Shown here one piece after another: positions 52,860 through 61,395 of a DNA stretch of 64,000 nt. The position numbers and the translations under genes are program-made. The notes beneath the pieces are model-generated. The model ran no database searches and was not told the DNA's origin. It saw only the letters and a program-made list of their open reading frames with translations. Each line of letters begins with the position of its first letter. Positions within the stretch are counted from its first letter, which is position 1. The DNA is taken from NCBI RefSeq assembly GCF_019710585.1, contig NZ_JAIFZQ010000026.1, positions 183,932-247,931 of the forward strand, read 5' to 3'. This DNA comes from Arthrobacter sp. MAHUQ-56. GTDB lineage: Bacteria > Actinomycetota > Actinomycetes > Actinomycetales > Micrococcaceae.

Positions 52860-52871
52860 ATTGTTGACAAT
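52860..52871 (+). promoter_or_regulatory. operator site 6, ATTGTTGACAAT
   Basis: Preceded by TTAGG. TTGACA at 52864-52869 followed after 18 nt by CATCAT would start transcription close to the aminotransferase ATG at 52901, so that mRNA may be leaderless. TAATAT on the minus strand lies next to the site for the divergent dehydrogenase. Confidence 0.7.
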
Positions 52872-52900
52872 AAACAGATGTGACCTGCATCATGGGTGGC

Positions 52901-54178
52901 ATGACTTCCCTCAGCCCCGCACTCAAGCAAGCAACCCCCGTCGTCGTGGACCACGCCCTTGGCAGCTGGATCCACGGGACGGACGGCAAAGACTACCTGG
53001 ACTTCACCACTGGCATCGGAGTGACCAGCACCGGCCACTGCCACCCGAAGGTCGTGGCCGCAGCACAGGAACAGGTGGGCAAGATCATCCACGCCCAATA
53101 CACCACCGTGATGCACAAGCCGCTGCTGGAACTGACCGAAAAACTCGGTGAGGTCCTCCCCTCCGGCCTGGACTCCGTCTTCTACGCCAACTCCGGCTCC
53201 GAAGCTGTGGAAGCTGCCATCCGGCTGGCCCGCATGGCCACCGCCCGCCCCAACATCGTGGTGTTCCAGGGCGGCTTCCACGGCCGCACCGTCGCCGCAG
53301 CATCCCTCACCACCGCCGGCACCAAATTCTCCGCCGGCTTCTCCCCGCTGATGGCCGGCGTCCACATGTCCGCGTTCCCCTACGCCTACCGCTACGGCTG
53401 GGACGAGGCACTCGCCGTTGAGTTTGCCCTGCAGGAACTGGACTACCTGCTGCAGACCCGCACGGCCCCCAACGACACCGCCGCTTTCCTCATCGAACCG
53501 GCCCTGGGGGACGGCGGCTACCTGCCCACCCCGCCCGCCTTCATGGAGGGCCTGCGTGAGCGTGCCGACAAGTACGGCATCCAGCTGATCTTCGATGAGG
53601 TCCAGGCCGGCGTGGGCCGCACCGGAAAGTTCTGGGGCCACCAGTACTCCAACGCCACCCCGGACATCATCATCACGGCAAAGGGCATCGCCTCCGGCTT
53701 CCCGATTTCCGCCATCGCCGCCTCCACCGAAACCATGTCCAAGGCTTGGCCCGGTTCCCAGGGCGGTACCTACGGCGGAAACGCAGTTTCCGCTGCGGCC
53801 GGCGTCGCCACCCTCGAAGTGGTCAAGGAAGAAGGCCTCGTGGAGAACTCCCGCATCCGCGGCGAGCAGCTCCAGGCGGGCCTCAAGGAGATCCAGCAGC
53901 GGTTCCCGGTCATCGGCGATGTCCGCGGCCGCGGCCTGATGCAGGGCATTGAGTTCACCGGCGAGGACGGCAAGCCGGATGCAGCCACGGCCGCGGCAAT
54001 CCAGCAGGCCACCACGGAGCAGGGGCTGCTGACCCTGACCTGCGGCCCTGCAGGCAACGTGGTCCGCCTCATCCCGGCGCTGGTAGTCACCGCCGAAGAG
54101 ATCGCCACCGGCCTGGAGCGCTTCGAAGCGGCCGTCGGTGCCGTGGTCGGCGCTGTTCCCGCCACAGCTGGAGCCTGA
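52901..54178 (+). CDS. class-III aminotransferase (GabT/DoeD-like)
   Basis: 425 residues. YANSGSEAVEAAIRLAR binds PLP phosphate, FDEVQAGVGRTG holds the conserved Asp232, and the PLP lysine is Lys261 in ITAKGIASGFPIS. Relatives include 4-aminobutyrate and diaminobutyrate transaminases (GabT, DoeD), which release an omega-semialdehyde. The neighbouring semialdehyde-dehydrogenase-like gene supports this. A GTG at 52880 is an alternative start; the ATG at 52901 lacks a ribosome site but fits a leaderless transcript. Confidence 0.88.
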   Translation: MTSLSPALKQATPVVVDHALGSWIHGTDGKDYLDFTTGIGVTSTGHCHPKVVAAAQEQVGKIIHAQYTTVMHKPLLELTEKLGEVLPSGLDSVFYANSGSEAVEAAIRLARMATARPNIVVFQGGFHGRTVAAASLTTAGTKFSAGFSPLMAGVHMSAFPYAYRYGWDEALAVEFALQELDYLLQTRTAPNDTAAFLIEPALGDGGYLPTPPAFMEGLRERADKYGIQLIFDEVQAGVGRTGKFWGHQYSNATPDIIITAKGIASGFPISAIAASTETMSKAWPGSQGGTYGGNAVSAAAGVATLEVVKEEGLVENSRIRGEQLQAGLKEIQQRFPVIGDVRGRGLMQGIEFTGEDGKPDAATAAAIQQATTEQGLLTLTCGPAGNVVRLIPALVVTAEEIATGLERFEAAVGAVVGAVPATAGA

Positions 54179-54186
54179 GTCGCGCG

Positions 54187-57100
54187 ATGACTGTATGCTC
54201 CCTGCCCGACACACGGGCCACCGTCGTATCCGCAGCCGGCCCTGACCCGGCGCAGCAGCGGATACTGCAGCGGTTGTCCGCGGCCGGCATCGACGCGGAT
54301 GCTTCGCCGCGGCGGCTGGCTGAGTATTCCTATGACGCCTCCAATTACCGCGTGGCGCCGCTCGCCGTGGTGTTCCCGCGGTCCACCGAGGACGTGGTGG
54401 GAACGCTGGCGGCGTGCCGGGAGACCGCCACCCCGCTGATCAGCCGCGGCGGGGGCACGTCCATGGCCGGCAACGCGATCGGACCCGGCGTGGTGCTGGA
54501 CTTCTCGCGCCACATGAACCGCATCCACGGCATCGACGAGGCCGCCGGGACAGTCTCGGTGGATCCGGGAGTGGTCCTGGCAGTGCTCTCCCGCGAGGTG
54601 GAGCGGGCCACAGGCAACCGCTACACGTTCGCCCCGGACCCGTCCTCCAAAAACCGGGCCACCATTGGCGGTTCGCTCGGGAATGACGCATGCGGGAACC
54701 ACTCCGTGCGCTATGGCCGCACGTCGGACCACGTTGTGGAGATCGACGTCGTCACCTCCGGGGGTGCCCGGCTCACCGCCACAGCGGACGGACTTCGTGC
54801 CACGGACCCTGCCGACAACGCTGCGTCAGCGCATGCAGCCGCACTGACGGATTCGCTGAAGGAACTGGCGCACGCCAACCTGGCCGAGTTCCGGGTTGAG
54901 CTGGGCCGGATCCAGCGGCAGGTTTCGGGATACCACCTGGATAACCTGCTGCCGGAAAAGGGCTTCAACGTAGCGCGCGCCCTGGTGGGTTCGGAAGGAA
55001 CCTGCGCCATCATCACCGGTGCGAGGATGAAGCTGGTCCCCAAACCGGCCAGTGCTCTGCTGGTCTGCCTGGGTTACGCAGACGTGGTGGACGCAGCGCG
55101 GGACATCACCACCATCTTGGAATTCTCGCCGGCCGCCGTGGAAGGCATCGACGAAGCTATCGTGGACACCATGCGTTTCCGGCGCGGCGCCGAATCGGTG
55201 CTCGGACTGCCGGAGGGCAAGGCCTGGCTGTATGTGGACCTCGACGGCGACGATCCCGCCCAGGTGCGCGCCGAGGCTGACCGCCTGCTGGCCCGGCTCC
55301 TAGAAAACGGCCGCCTGGTGGCCGGCCGCCTGGTTCCGGACACGGTGGAGCGCGCTTCGCTGTGGCGGGTCCGCGAGGATGGCGCCGGGCTTTCCGCCCG
55401 TCTCGCCAGCGGTGGCGAATCATGGCCCGGATGGGAGGACTCCGCCGTCGCACCGGAAAACCTGGCCGGCTACCTTGCCGATTTCCGGGGGCTGCTGGAC
55501 AGCTTCGGGCTGCAGGGGGTCATGTACGGGCACTTCGGCGCAGGCTGCATGCACATCCGCATCACTTACGATCTCCGCACGGAGGAAGGCCGCGAGGTGT
55601 TCCGCCGGTTTTCCGCGGAGGCGGCGAAGCTGGTGGTCCGGCACGGTGGCTCGCTCTCCGGCGAGCACGGGGACGGCAGGGCCCGTTCGCAGCTGCTTCC
55701 GCTGATGTACTCGGCGCGGATGCTGGCGGCGTTTTCAGACTTCCGCAGGCTGTGGGATCCCGTATCCATCCTCAATCCGGGGTCCCTCACGGACCCTGAC
55801 CCGCTGGATGAGAACCTGGCGCTGGACGGCGTGCCGCAGCGGGAATGGCGCACCAGCTTTGACCTCCGGCCGCTTCATTCCGGCGGCGGCTCGGCCAGCG
55901 AAACGGACAACCCGGCCGATTCCACCGGCAGCGGGATGGATCCGTGGGTGCATGCCGTCCAGGCGTGCATCGGCGTAGGCCGCTGCCGCACGGACGCCGG
56001 CGGCGTGATGTGCCCCAGCTACCGGGCCACCGGTGACGAAAAAGACTCCACCCGCGGCCGGTCCCGCGTGCTGCAGGACATGGTCCGCGGCGCGCGCACC
56101 GTGGACGAGGGCTGGAAGTCCGAGGAGGTACGGGAAGCACTGGACCTGTGCCTCTCATGCAAGGCCTGCTCCAGCGACTGCCCCACGGGTGTGGACATGG
56201 CCACCTACAAATCCGAGTTCTTCAGCCACTACTACCAGGGCAGGCTGCGCCCGCTCTCGCATTTCTCGCTGGGCTGGCTGCCGCGCTGGCTCAAGGTCAC
56301 CGGGCACATTGCGCCGCTGGTCAACGCTGTCCTGGCGACGCCGCTGGGCAAATTCGCCGCCATGCTGGGTGGCCTGACCACCCGCCGTGACCTGCCCCGG
56401 TTCGCCGGTGACAGCGAATGGCGGAAAGAGGTAGCCGCGGCGGGCGTGGCCATGCCTGGCCGGAAGGCGCTGCACCGGAAGGCGCTGCGGCAGGATCACG
56501 ACGGCGGGACGCGCCGGAAAGGTGACACCACCTTGGGTGCCGGCCACCCTGCCGGTGGTCCCCTGGGTGCCGCGGCAACCGGCGTCGTGCTCTTTGTGGA
56601 TACCTTCACCAAAGGCTTCCGGCCAGAGGTGGCAGGTGCCGCGGCCCGGGTGCTGGCCAGTACGGGGGCACCCACGGAATGCTCGGCAGACGCGTGCTGC
56701 GGGCTGACATGGATCTCCACCGGGCAGCTGGGTACCGCGAAGAAGCTGATGGCCAACGCCGCTGAGGTCCTGGACGATGGCACGGACCATCCCATCGTGG
56801 TGGTGGAGCCCAGCTGTGCCGCGGCGCTGCGGAAGGACCTGCCCGAACTGGTCCACACTGACCAGGCCCGGCGGGTTGCCGCGAGGGTCCGCAGCTTCGC
56901 CCAGCATGTGGGTGAACTCGCCGCTTCAGGCTGGACGCCCGCACCGGCCGCGCCGCTTCCGGACCAAGTGGTGCTGCAGACGCATTGCCATGAGTACTCT
57001 GTGTTCGGCGCGAAGACCCAGGGGAGCGCACTTGCGGCCATGGGCGTAGCCAACGTGGTGGACGCCACCGGTTGCTGCGGCGTGGCAGGGAACTTCGGTT

Positions 57101-57303
57101 TCGAAAAGGAACACTTCGAGGTGAGCATGAAGGTTGCCGAGCAGGCCCTGGCGCCAGCGCTGCGAGCCACCGGAACCGGATCCGTGGTCCTCACTGACGG
57201 GTTCTCCTGTGCCATGCAGGTCAAGCAGATCGATCCCGAACGGCCGGGATACCATCTCGCCCAGCTCCTGGACCCGGGACAAACTGTCCCAAAACAAGCC
57301 TGA
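54187..57303 (+). CDS. fused FAD-linked oxidase / Fe-S oxidoreductase (D-2-hydroxyacid dehydrogenase-like)
   Basis: 1038 residues. FAD-binding PCMH domain (about 50-290, PLISRGGGTSMAGNAIG), FAD-oxidase C-terminal domain with GHFGAGCMHIRI and GEHGDGRARSQLL, then 4Fe-4S cysteines near 591-606 and in CLSCKACSSDCP (about 655-666), then two CCG-type segments (DACCGL near 836, TGCCGVAGNFG near 962). This is the YdiJ/D-2-hydroxyglutarate dehydrogenase type, feeding electrons to the respiratory chain. A variable linker near residues 755-790 is low-complexity. It lies 8 bp after the aminotransferase. Confidence 0.88.
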   Translation: MTVCSLPDTRATVVSAAGPDPAQQRILQRLSAAGIDADASPRRLAEYSYDASNYRVAPLAVVFPRSTEDVVGTLAACRETATPLISRGGGTSMAGNAIGPGVVLDFSRHMNRIHGIDEAAGTVSVDPGVVLAVLSREVERATGNRYTFAPDPSSKNRATIGGSLGNDACGNHSVRYGRTSDHVVEIDVVTSGGARLTATADGLRATDPADNAASAHAAALTDSLKELAHANLAEFRVELGRIQRQVSGYHLDNLLPEKGFNVARALVGSEGTCAIITGARMKLVPKPASALLVCLGYADVVDAARDITTILEFSPAAVEGIDEAIVDTMRFRRGAESVLGLPEGKAWLYVDLDGDDPAQVRAEADRLLARLLENGRLVAGRLVPDTVERASLWRVREDGAGLSARLASGGESWPGWEDSAVAPENLAGYLADFRGLLDSFGLQGVMYGHFGAGCMHIRITYDLRTEEGREVFRRFSAEAAKLVVRHGGSLSGEHGDGRARSQLLPLMYSARMLAAFSDFRRLWDPVSILNPGSLTDPDPLDENLALDGVPQREWRTSFDLRPLHSGGGSASETDNPADSTGSGMDPWVHAVQACIGVGRCRTDAGGVMCPSYRATGDEKDSTRGRSRVLQDMVRGARTVDEGWKSEEVREALDLCLSCKACSSDCPTGVDMATYKSEFFSHYYQGRLRPLSHFSLGWLPRWLKVTGHIAPLVNAVLATPLGKFAAMLGGLTTRRDLPRFAGDSEWRKEVAAAGVAMPGRKALHRKALRQDHDGGTRRKGDTTLGAGHPAGGPLGAAATGVVLFVDTFTKGFRPEVAGAAARVLASTGAPTECSADACCGLTWISTGQLGTAKKLMANAAEVLDDGTDHPIVVVEPSCAAALRKDLPELVHTDQARRVAARVRSFAQHVGELAASGWTPAPAAPLPDQVVLQTHCHEYSVFGAKTQGSALAAMGVANVVDATGCCGVAGNFGFEKEHFEVSMKVAEQALAPALRATGTGSVVLTDGFSCAMQVKQIDPERPGYHLAQLLDPGQTVPKQA

Positions 57304-57340
57304 CCAGACTCTCCATCGCCAACGAAAAAGGATTTCCGAT

Positions 57341-58834
57341 ATGACAACCCAGACCACCCAGACCGCCGGCACCTCGCAGCAGGCCAGGGACGCCATCGCC
57401 AAGGTCAGCACCGGCCTCTTTATCGACGGTGAATGGACCGAAGCCGCCTCCGGCGCCCGGTTCGACGTTCTCAACCCCGCCACCGAGGAAGTCATCGCCA
57501 CCGTGGCCGACGGCGGCCCGGAGGACGCCCGTCGCGCCATCGAGACAGCAGGCCGCGTCCAGGAAGACTGGGCCAAGACCGCACCGCGCGAGCGCAGCGA
57601 AATCCTCCGACGCGCCTACGATCTCATCATGGCCCGCCAGGACGAACTGGCCCTCATCATGACCTCCGAAATGGGAAAGCCGTTCGCCGAGGCCAAGGGA
57701 GAAGTAGCCTACGCCGCAGAGTTCTTCCGTTGGTTCTCCGAGGAAGCCGTCAGGATCGGAGGCGACCTGACCACCACCGGGGACGGCAAGAACCGCATCC
57801 TGGTCTCCAAGCAGCCGGTGGGACCCTGCGTACTGGTCACACCGTGGAACTTTCCGCTCGCAATGGGCACGCGCAAGATTGGCCCTGCCATCGCCGCAGG
57901 CTGCACTATGGTGTTCAAACCAGCCAACCTGACCCCGCTGTCCTCGTTGGCGCTGGTGGACATCCTCATCGAGGCCGGCCTGCCTAAGGGCGTCCTGAAC
58001 GTGGTGTGCACCACCAAGGCTTCCGCTGTTGTTTCGCCTTGGATGTCCAGTGGTATTGCCCGCAAGGTCAGTTTCACCGGCTCCACCGAAGTGGGCGTCC
58101 GGCTGCTGGAGCAGGCTGCCCAGCACGTCATGCGCTCCTCCATGGAGCTGGGCGGCAACGCGCCGTTCATCGTGTTCGAGGACGCCGACCTGGACCGCGC
58201 CGTTGACGGAGCGGTGGCAGCCAAGATGCGCAACATGGGCGAGGCGTGCACGGCTGCCAATCGCCTCTTTGTCCAGCGCCCCGTCGCAGACGAATTCGCC
58301 CGCCGGCTCGCCGCCCGCTTGGACGCACTCTCCGTAGGTGACGGTACCGAGCCCGGGACCGACGTCGGACCCCTCGTCGAGGAGAAGGCGCTGACCAAGG
58401 TACAGGAACTGGTGGACGACGCCGTGGCCAAGGGTGCCACCGTTGTTTGCGGTGGCTCACGCCCGCAGCGGCCCGGCTACTTCTACACCCCCACGGTCCT
58501 CTCCGGCGTCAGCGAAGAAGCCGACCTGATGAGCCAGGAAATCTTCGGCCCCGTGGCACCCGTTGTGCCGTTCGACACCGAAGAGGAAGTCATCCGGCTG
58601 GCCAACGACACCCCGTGGGGCCTGGTGGGCTACCTGTTCACGCAGGACGTGGACCGCGGATTCCGGATGGGTGACGCGCTGGAGGTGGGCATGGTTGGAT
58701 TGAACACCGGTATCGTCTCCAATCCGGCTGCTCCGTTCGGCGGAATCAAGGCTTCAGGCCTGGGGCGCGAGGGCGGGCGCATAGGCATCGAAGAATTCCT
58801 CGAAACCAAATACATGGCCGTGCCACGCGGCTGA
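57341..58834 (+). CDS. NAD(P)-dependent semialdehyde dehydrogenase (succinate-semialdehyde type)
   Basis: 497 residues. Catalytic Glu269 (MELGGNAPF) and Cys303 (GEACTAANR); VTPWNFPLAM and FTGSTEVG bind cofactor. It belongs to the GabD-like aldehyde dehydrogenases, which also include DoeC, the aspartate-semialdehyde dehydrogenase of ectoine breakdown. The product could be succinate or aspartate depending on substrate. AAAAGGA precedes the ATG at 57341, 37 bp after the FAD/Fe-S gene. Confidence 0.88.
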   Translation: MTTQTTQTAGTSQQARDAIAKVSTGLFIDGEWTEAASGARFDVLNPATEEVIATVADGGPEDARRAIETAGRVQEDWAKTAPRERSEILRRAYDLIMARQDELALIMTSEMGKPFAEAKGEVAYAAEFFRWFSEEAVRIGGDLTTTGDGKNRILVSKQPVGPCVLVTPWNFPLAMGTRKIGPAIAAGCTMVFKPANLTPLSSLALVDILIEAGLPKGVLNVVCTTKASAVVSPWMSSGIARKVSFTGSTEVGVRLLEQAAQHVMRSSMELGGNAPFIVFEDADLDRAVDGAVAAKMRNMGEACTAANRLFVQRPVADEFARRLAARLDALSVGDGTEPGTDVGPLVEEKALTKVQELVDDAVAKGATVVCGGSRPQRPGYFYTPTVLSGVSEEADLMSQEIFGPVAPVVPFDTEEEVIRLANDTPWGLVGYLFTQDVDRGFRMGDALEVGMVGLNTGIVSNPAAPFGGIKASGLGREGGRIGIEEFLETKYMAVPRG

Positions 58835-58892
58835 ATTCCCCCGCACTGCAGGCGAAGAAGCCCCCCCACAGCCCCCTAGCAAGGACGAACCA

Positions 58893-60359
58893 ATGATGAC
58901 CAGTCCCCAGCCCGTTTCCAACAAGCAACCGGAACCCGTGACGGCGCCGGGAGCCGAACCCCGTACCGACGAGGGCAAGCGTTCACTGCGCCGCTCCATC
59001 CTGGGGTCGGCCCTGGGCAATGCCGTGGAGTGGTTCGATTACGGCGTCTACGGCTACCTCACCATCTACATGGCCGCGAACTTCTTCGGCTCCGCCGAGG
59101 GCGACGGCGGCCTGGGCGTCACGCTGACGCTTGCCACCCTGGCACTGTCCTTCCTGGTCCGCCCCCTTGGGGGCTTGATCCTCGGCCCGCTGGGAGACAG
59201 GGTGGGGCGGCAGAAAGTCATGGTCCTCACCGTGACCCTAATGACGTTGGCTACCGGTGCCATCGGCCTGCTTCCCACGCTGGGAACCGTAGGGTTGCTG
59301 GCGCCGGTGCTGCTGCTGGTCTGCCGGCTGGTGCAGGGCTTCTCTGCCGGCGGAGAGTACGGAGGCGCAGCCGTTTACATGGCCGAGTCTGCCCCGGACC
59401 GCCGCCGAGGTTTCCTGGGTTCGTTCCTCGAATTCGGCACCACCGTGGGCTTCATCCTGGCGGCCATCGTCTGCACCACGCTGATTGCCGTGGTGGGGGA
59501 CCAGGGCATGCAGGATGGCTGGTGGCGCGTACCGTTCCTGCTGACCGTCCCGCTGGGACTCACGGCCCTGTGGATCCGGACCCGTCTGGTGGAAGCACCG
59601 GTGTTCTCCGAGGCGTCCCAGCACAAAGAAATCACGCATTCGCCGTTGCGCCACGCATTCAAGCACAACTGGCGCCAGCTGCTGGTGCTGGCAGGATTCG
59701 TAGTCCTGCTGAACGTGGCGTTCTACCTCATCCTTGGCTACATGCCCACCTACCTGAGCGCACAACTGGGACACAGTACCGCGCAGGGCAACTGGATGCT
59801 GGTGGCCATCATGGCCATGATGCTGGTAGCCATCCCGCCCGTGGGTGCGCTGTCGGACCGGTTCGGCCGCAAGCCGCTGCTGCTGGTCGCCGCAGCCGGT
59901 TACAGTTTGTTGTCCGTCCCTGCGGTCATGCTGCTCGGCGTTCCCAACGTGCTGCTGCAATTCCTGGGCCTGGCGGTGCTCGGACTCCTCCTGGTGATCC
60001 TGGTGGCTTCGGTGTCCTCAACGCTGCCGGCCCTGTTTCCCACGGCGGTCCGGTACACCGGCTTCGCCATCGCCTACAACTTTTCCACCGCATTCTTTGC
60101 CGGACCGTCGCAAACCATCGCGAACCAGCTTATCGAGACCACCGGCAACCAGCTGGTGCCAGGCTGGTACATGGCGATCGCCGGCGTAATCGGGCTGGTG
60201 AGTGTCCTCTGCATGCGGGAAACCGCCCAGGCCACGCTCCGCGGCGAGACCCTCCCAGGCGCCCCCGAGTCCGTCGGCTTCCCCAAGCGCGGCTACGTGG
60301 AGCAGAACCGCAAGGACGCCGAGTCCCGCCGGGCCGGAGGGCAGACCGTATCAGGCTGA
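58893..60359 (+). CDS. MFS transporter, metabolite:H+ symporter (ProP-like) family
   Basis: 488 residues with 12 membrane helices. GSALGNAVEWFDYGVYGYL is the family entry signature and RPLGGLILGPLGDRVGRQKVM the loop-2 motif; LSDRFGRKPLLL is its repeat. Members take up proline, betaine, ectoine or dicarboxylates, so this could be a second uptake system for the pathway substrate. It starts 58 bp after the dehydrogenase and probably belongs to the same transcript. Confidence 0.87.
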   Translation: MMTSPQPVSNKQPEPVTAPGAEPRTDEGKRSLRRSILGSALGNAVEWFDYGVYGYLTIYMAANFFGSAEGDGGLGVTLTLATLALSFLVRPLGGLILGPLGDRVGRQKVMVLTVTLMTLATGAIGLLPTLGTVGLLAPVLLLVCRLVQGFSAGGEYGGAAVYMAESAPDRRRGFLGSFLEFGTTVGFILAAIVCTTLIAVVGDQGMQDGWWRVPFLLTVPLGLTALWIRTRLVEAPVFSEASQHKEITHSPLRHAFKHNWRQLLVLAGFVVLLNVAFYLILGYMPTYLSAQLGHSTAQGNWMLVAIMAMMLVAIPPVGALSDRFGRKPLLLVAAAGYSLLSVPAVMLLGVPNVLLQFLGLAVLGLLLVILVASVSSTLPALFPTAVRYTGFAIAYNFSTAFFAGPSQTIANQLIETTGNQLVPGWYMAIAGVIGLVSVLCMRETAQATLRGETLPGAPESVGFPKRGYVEQNRKDAESRRAGGQTVSG

Positions 60360-60391
60360 GCTCATCGGGGGAGTGCAAACAGCTGAACCTG

Positions 60392-60429
60392 CCTTTCGCT
60401 CTTCCCGGCACCCCGGGAAGAGCGAAAGG
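60392..60429 (+). terminator. 17-bp perfect hairpin between the MFS gene and pdxS copy 2
   Basis: Arms CCTTTCGCTCTTCCCGG and its exact complement flank a 4-nt loop (CACC). No T-run follows, only C/T-rich sequence. It may terminate without a U-tract, or be an mRNA-stability or regulatory hairpin for pdxS copy 2. Confidence 0.6.
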
Positions 60430-60487
60430 TCCTCCCTCTCCCGCGCATCCACAACCAAACAAAACGTTCTGCAGAAGGACCGATACA

Positions 60488-61384
60488 ATGAACTCCGCGA
60501 ACAGCGTCACGGGCAGCAGCCGCGTGAAGTGTGGCATGGCTGAGATGCTCAAGGGCGGCGTCATCATGGACGTCGTCAACGTCGAGCAGGCCCGCATCGC
60601 CGAAGACGCCGGTGCCGTGGCTGTCATGGCGCTGGAGCGCGTTCCTGCCGATATCCGCGCCCAGGGCGGCGTATCCCGGATGTCCGATCCGGACATGATC
60701 GACCAGATCATCGATGCCGTGTCCATCCCGGTCATGGCCAAGGCCCGGATCGGCCACTTCGTCGAGGCCCAGGTCCTGCAGTCCCTCGGCGTGGACTACA
60801 TCGACGAGTCCGAGGTCCTGACCCCGGCCGACTACATCAACCACATCGACAAGTGGAACTTCAAGGTTCCCTTCGTCTGCGGTGCCACCAACCTCGGTGA
60901 GGCCCTGCGCCGCATCAACGAGGGCGCAGCCATGATCCGTTCCAAGGGCGAGGCCGGCACCGGCGACGTCTCCAACGCCACCGGCCACATGCGCCAGATC
61001 CGTGCCGAGATCGCCAAGCTCTCCGCCCTGCCCGAGGACGAGCTCTACGTCGCGGCCAAGGAACTGCAGGCCCCGTACGAACTGGTCAAGGAAGTCGCCG
61101 CCGCCGGCAAGCTCCCCGTGGTCCTGTTCACCGCCGGCGGCATCGCCACGCCCGCTGACGCCGCGATGATGATGCAGCTCGGCGCCGACGGCGTCTTCGT
61201 CGGCTCCGGCATCTTCAAGTCCGGCAACCCCGCCCAGCGCGCCGCCGCCGTCGTGAAGGCCACCACCTTCTACGACGATCCCGACGTCATCGCCAAGGCC
61301 TCCCGCGGCCTGGGCGAAGCGATGGTGGGCATCAACGTCGACGAGATCCCCCAGCCCCACCGCCTCGCTGAGCGCGGCTGGTAA
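60488..61384 (+). CDS. pdxS: pyridoxal 5'-phosphate synthase subunit PdxS, copy 2
   Basis: 298 residues, nearly identical to copy 1 (37485-38402) from GSSRVK to the C-terminal RLAERGW. The visible differences are the extreme N-terminus, Cys15 where copy 1 has Arg22 (VKCGMAE versus VKRGMAE) and Ile for Val in TPADYINH. Catalytic lysines are kept. No pdxT is adjacent. DNA identity looks to be about 95 percent, with changes mostly synonymous, so duplication or gene conversion is recent. It is last in the catabolic block. Confidence 0.95.
   Translation: MNSANSVTGSSRVKCGMAEMLKGGVIMDVVNVEQARIAEDAGAVAVMALERVPADIRAQGGVSRMSDPDMIDQIIDAVSIPVMAKARIGHFVEAQVLQSLGVDYIDESEVLTPADYINHIDKWNFKVPFVCGATNLGEALRRINEGAAMIRSKGEAGTGDVSNATGHMRQIRAEIAKLSALPEDELYVAAKELQAPYELVKEVAAAGKLPVVLFTAGGIATPADAAMMMQLGADGVFVGSGIFKSGNPAQRAAAVVKATTFYDDPDVIAKASRGLGEAMVGINVDEIPQPHRLAERGW
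60506..61384 (+). repeat. pdxS inverted repeat, arm 2
   Basis: Counterpart of 37482-38363 in inverted orientation. Recombination between the arms would invert the 22-kb segment between them. Confidence 0.85.
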
Positions 61385-61395
61385 AGGGCCGTGGA

